A stretch of DNA of 64,000 bases from Isoetes taiwanensis (lineage: Eukaryota; Streptophyta; Lycopodiopsida; Isoetales; Isoetaceae): contig JAJEKV010000032.1 of assembly GCA_021234155.1 (NCBI GenBank), positions 12,602,283 to 12,666,282 of the forward strand. Reading direction: 5' to 3'. The notes beneath the pieces are model-generated. The model did no database searches. It was not told the origin of the DNA and saw only the letters and a program-made list of their open reading frames with translations. Made by a program: the position numbers and the translations under genes. Positions 61,108 through 64,000 of this stretch are shown here, piece after piece. Positions within the stretch are counted from its first letter, which is position 1; each line of letters starts with the position of its first letter.

Positions 61108-61760
61108 ATTTTCTACAATGGTGGATAGTGGGTAGCCGCACACATGCGAACTACCCACGAAGAAAAATAAAGGAAATGCCCTATTATACAACTTGGACCT
61201 CATGAAATATAATGCTAATAGATGTTTGGTTTGTGTACCTGCCGAAAGCTTATCACCGGGATTAAAAAACCCCGCCCTTTCAGGTTTTCGAGGAAAAACC
61301 CTAGTGATAAGCCTTCGGCAAGGGGCTTGGACAAACGTAAGGCTGAGAATTCGCTCCCAAAACCCACGAATAAAGAAGTCAAAGCTGCTACCACTTGCCA
61401 ACCTGTACCTGCACATCACCAACACTAGAACAAATATGACAAAACAAACCTCCCAAAGTGGAGGGGCTGATCACACATGCCACGCGATAACAAAACAAAA
61501 ACCTCTTCAAATAGAGGGGCTGGTCGCGCGTGCCAGGCGACAAATATATTAAACAACTAAGGGGGGAGGGTGGGTTTCAAAGAATAGAGAATAAGGTACT
61601 GCTGAGAGAGAAGAGGAAGCGTCGATGAGACGTTGATGAAGAACCTCGCCTAATATAGTGATCTCCCAACCAGAGAAGGCATGCACCGCATGCATGCATG
61701 CAAGACATGCATGCTCACCCCCTCTAGAATTTCGATCCGAGGGCTCGGATCGATGGGATT
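61108..61760 (-). repeat. Right arm of the 650-bp palindrome
   Basis: Inverted copy of 60426-61076; differences are few (for example GACCTCATG against GACCCCATG near 61197). The outer end reaches TCTAGAATTTCGATCCGAGG and passes into a further partial copy of the family. Confidence 0.9.
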
Positions 61761-62170
61761 CTAGAATAGGGCTCGCATGAAAACGACAAAAACCTCCCGA
61801 ATAGAAGAGAATTTCCTTATCAAAACGGGATCGAGGATGAAGATCAGAGGATTATGGCTAAAGAAGAGGCAAGGCCGAGAAAGGACATGCCACAGCATGA
61901 CAGAAACGCCAAATTGGTCAATCCAAGCAGGAAGAAGCCCCTCCCTTGCATGGTTTCAAAGAATAGAGAATAAGGTATTGCTGAGAGAGAAGAGGAAGCG
62001 CCGATGAGACGTTGATGAAGAACCTCGCCTAATATAACGATCTCCCAACCAGAGAAGGCATGCACCGCATGCATGCATGCTCGCCCCCTCTAGAATTTCG
62101 ATCCGAGGGCTCGAATCGGATTCTAGAATGGGGCTCGCATAAAAACGACAAAAACCTCCCGACGGGAGCT
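61730..62170. repeat. Partial tandem copy of the dispersed repeat
   Basis: GATCCGAGGGCTCG, GGATTCTAGAAT and GGGCTCGCATGAAAACGACA occur near 61735-61790 and again near 62101-62155. Between them is the module of 60063-60290 followed by that of 60480-60600 in inverse order. Confidence 0.8.
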
Positions 62171-64000
62171 TTTGTCTGTTTTCATATAAGCCCTTCGAGA
62201 ATTCGACCTTTGTAGAGCAGTGTAAGCACCCAAGTCATCATTTTTTTTTATCAAGGAGCTCGTTGTCTGCAAATCACACCTCCCAAGTCTGCAGATTTGA
62301 TTCTTCAAATTAATGGACTCGAAGAATAAGGATCTTACTTGTTTTGGAGTAAATCTCCGACTAGTATGTACCCTAAAAATTCAACAAATAACTTTTGAAT
62401 GCAAGCCAAACAGACCTGCTTCTCGCCGCTGAAGATTTTCTAAACATAATAGGGGCAAAAAACATATGCCACAAAATGAAAGAACCCTTCAAATTAGAAT
62501 ATGCAAATAGAATAAGACAAGGCAATTGTTTGGCAAGGGGTAAGGAAGCCTTGAAGAGCTAGACTTTGAAAAGCGAGATTTGGTCCGATGAGAAGACATG
62601 CGCAAGGTAAATTGTGGAAATTTTTATAATTTGTTTGGCCGTCAATGTGAAATTTAAGAGAACTAATGGTCATGAATTGATAGATGATGTGCCAAGCAAT
62701 GTAGATAACTTAGAATTGTAGTAATTGTTGTAGGGGAGTTAGGCAAGCCTGCTAAAAAAAGAAGAAGAAAAAAGAGAATTCTTGCATTCGTTGGTCATTA
62801 TTTTTTATAGTTTGGATTAGGGTTGCTTCTTCTTTATAGTGGAAGAGATGGTAATAGTGTGGCAATGGCGTTTGCTAAAGAGGAATGTTCAAGGTGCCAT
62901 GATATCTTTGGGTTGGCCGAAGGGCAAACCCTTGGAGAGGTGGGTTGACGAGATATGCTAATTGAACGGATGAGATTTCCCCACATCCAACAGTTGAGGT
63001 CAAAGCTTTCTCTGTATTACGTGAGTTAATAGGTTTCCATTGGTATCGTGGTACGATGTTAAGAGGCTATCCTATCGTCCAGTGCGTGGCTCTGGCTGTT
63101 GTAATACACCAGACTAAGATTAGTCTCATCTTATCCCTTAATTTCTTCCAATCATAGATAACCAATAGTAAAGTAGCTAATTCTATGTTTGATGATGCAC
63201 TATGATTGGCAGACAAATAGAATAGATATTTATAACACCATTTGCTTCAAGCTTATTTCTCAAACAAAAGCATTCGAAAAGAATTATGAATGCTAAATAA
63301 CCACGTTAATGCTAGACAACAAAATTGTGGCTACGCATTTGTAGCTTTGATAGAGTGGACACATATCTAAGGTGCATTATTGGCTTGGTTTGTTCTTCAT
63401 TTTCATCAATGACTTTCAAAGCAATTTGGAGTATAAAAAACATAGGCACTTTAGAATTGAGAATGAGAATAAGATATTATAAATTTACGATGAGAAAATC
63501 TCTTGGATCTGTCATTTCATTCTTGCTCCATAGCTAAGACGATTGCAAGTTCCTACTTAAGGTGCGCATATATCATTGCTTATACATTCGGATAGAGATA
63601 TGGACTTTAACACAATTCAACACTATGGAACAACATTTGAGATATGGTTAGGAAAGGGTGCTTCTCGCAAATACTTTATTCAAATAGGTCTAAATTTTAT
63701 CCTCTATTTGGACATAAAAGTTTAGCATTCAATTACATACATATTATGACAAATACATTTGATTTATGGTTAGAGGAGTGACCTTTTGTTAGAACCCATG
63801 GATCAAAGCACGTTGTAGTGGATCACTTGGCATATCCCCCCTGTCTCCCCCCCTTTTGTGGTGCGCGGTTGGCACCAAATTGTTTGGTAAGCGTAATGAT
63901 TGCCAAGAATATTATAGTAAGTGCTAAAAATAGTATAGTGACTGCCAAATTTAGTTTCGGTGACGCAATTCAAATTCCAAACAAACAGATGGGAAGGATT
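62171..64000. other. Terminal intergenic stretch, nothing recognised
   Basis: AT-rich sequence with no ORF showing family features and no clear repeat or RNA gene. Confidence 0.45.

Overview
This is a repeat-rich stretch of a land-plant nuclear genome, most likely a fern. The plant call rests on an intron-rich minus-strand eIF4A-III gene, an intronless PLS-type pentatricopeptide-repeat (PPR) gene, a receptor-like kinase fragment and Mutator-like (MULE), LINE and LTR remnants. The fern call is inference from the style of the PPR and transposon proteins; no marker sequence proves it.

Layout. 1-17262 is a stack of MULE copies (E1-E4) inserted into one another, each time at the same 9-bp site (TTTTTCATA / TATGAAAAA) inside the transposase gene. 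E1 (215-3017) is complete. E2 and E3 run off the left edge, and only one end of E4 is in the window. E3 is also split by a 10,486-bp element (4545-15030) with about 27-bp terminal inverted repeats starting AGCA and a 6-bp duplication TGAAAA. That element carries a decayed minus-strand gene of the GHTH[D/E]DID (DUF7869-type) family, a decayed plus-strand gene I do not recognise, and two tandem promoter-plus-small-gene units. It is the most interesting object in the window. 17263-22560 holds a decayed minus-strand LINE (18547-20091), weak coding remnants and a 41-A tail. 22894-24969 is the PPR gene. 26824-28618 is eIF4A-III in eight exons. 29500-36620 is LINE, retroposon and LTR debris. 35452-39144 and 42997-46682 are the arms of a 3.7-kb imperfect inverted duplication carrying LINE and PPR-gene fragments. 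46683-52090 holds a dispersed repeat, a truncated receptor-like kinase exon, about 1.1 kb of polypyrimidine sequence and a LINE fragment. 56702-57766 is a three-exon gene for a secreted cysteine-rich protein. 57970-62170 has microsatellites, another LINE fragment and a compound of large palindromes. 62171-64000 shows nothing recognisable.

Only three genes look intact: PPR, eIF4A-III and the cysteine-rich secreted protein. They have no evident shared pathway. All splice sites, frames and repeat pairs were read by eye; no database search or alignment program was run, so family names rest on motif recognition and repeat boundaries may be off by a few bases.
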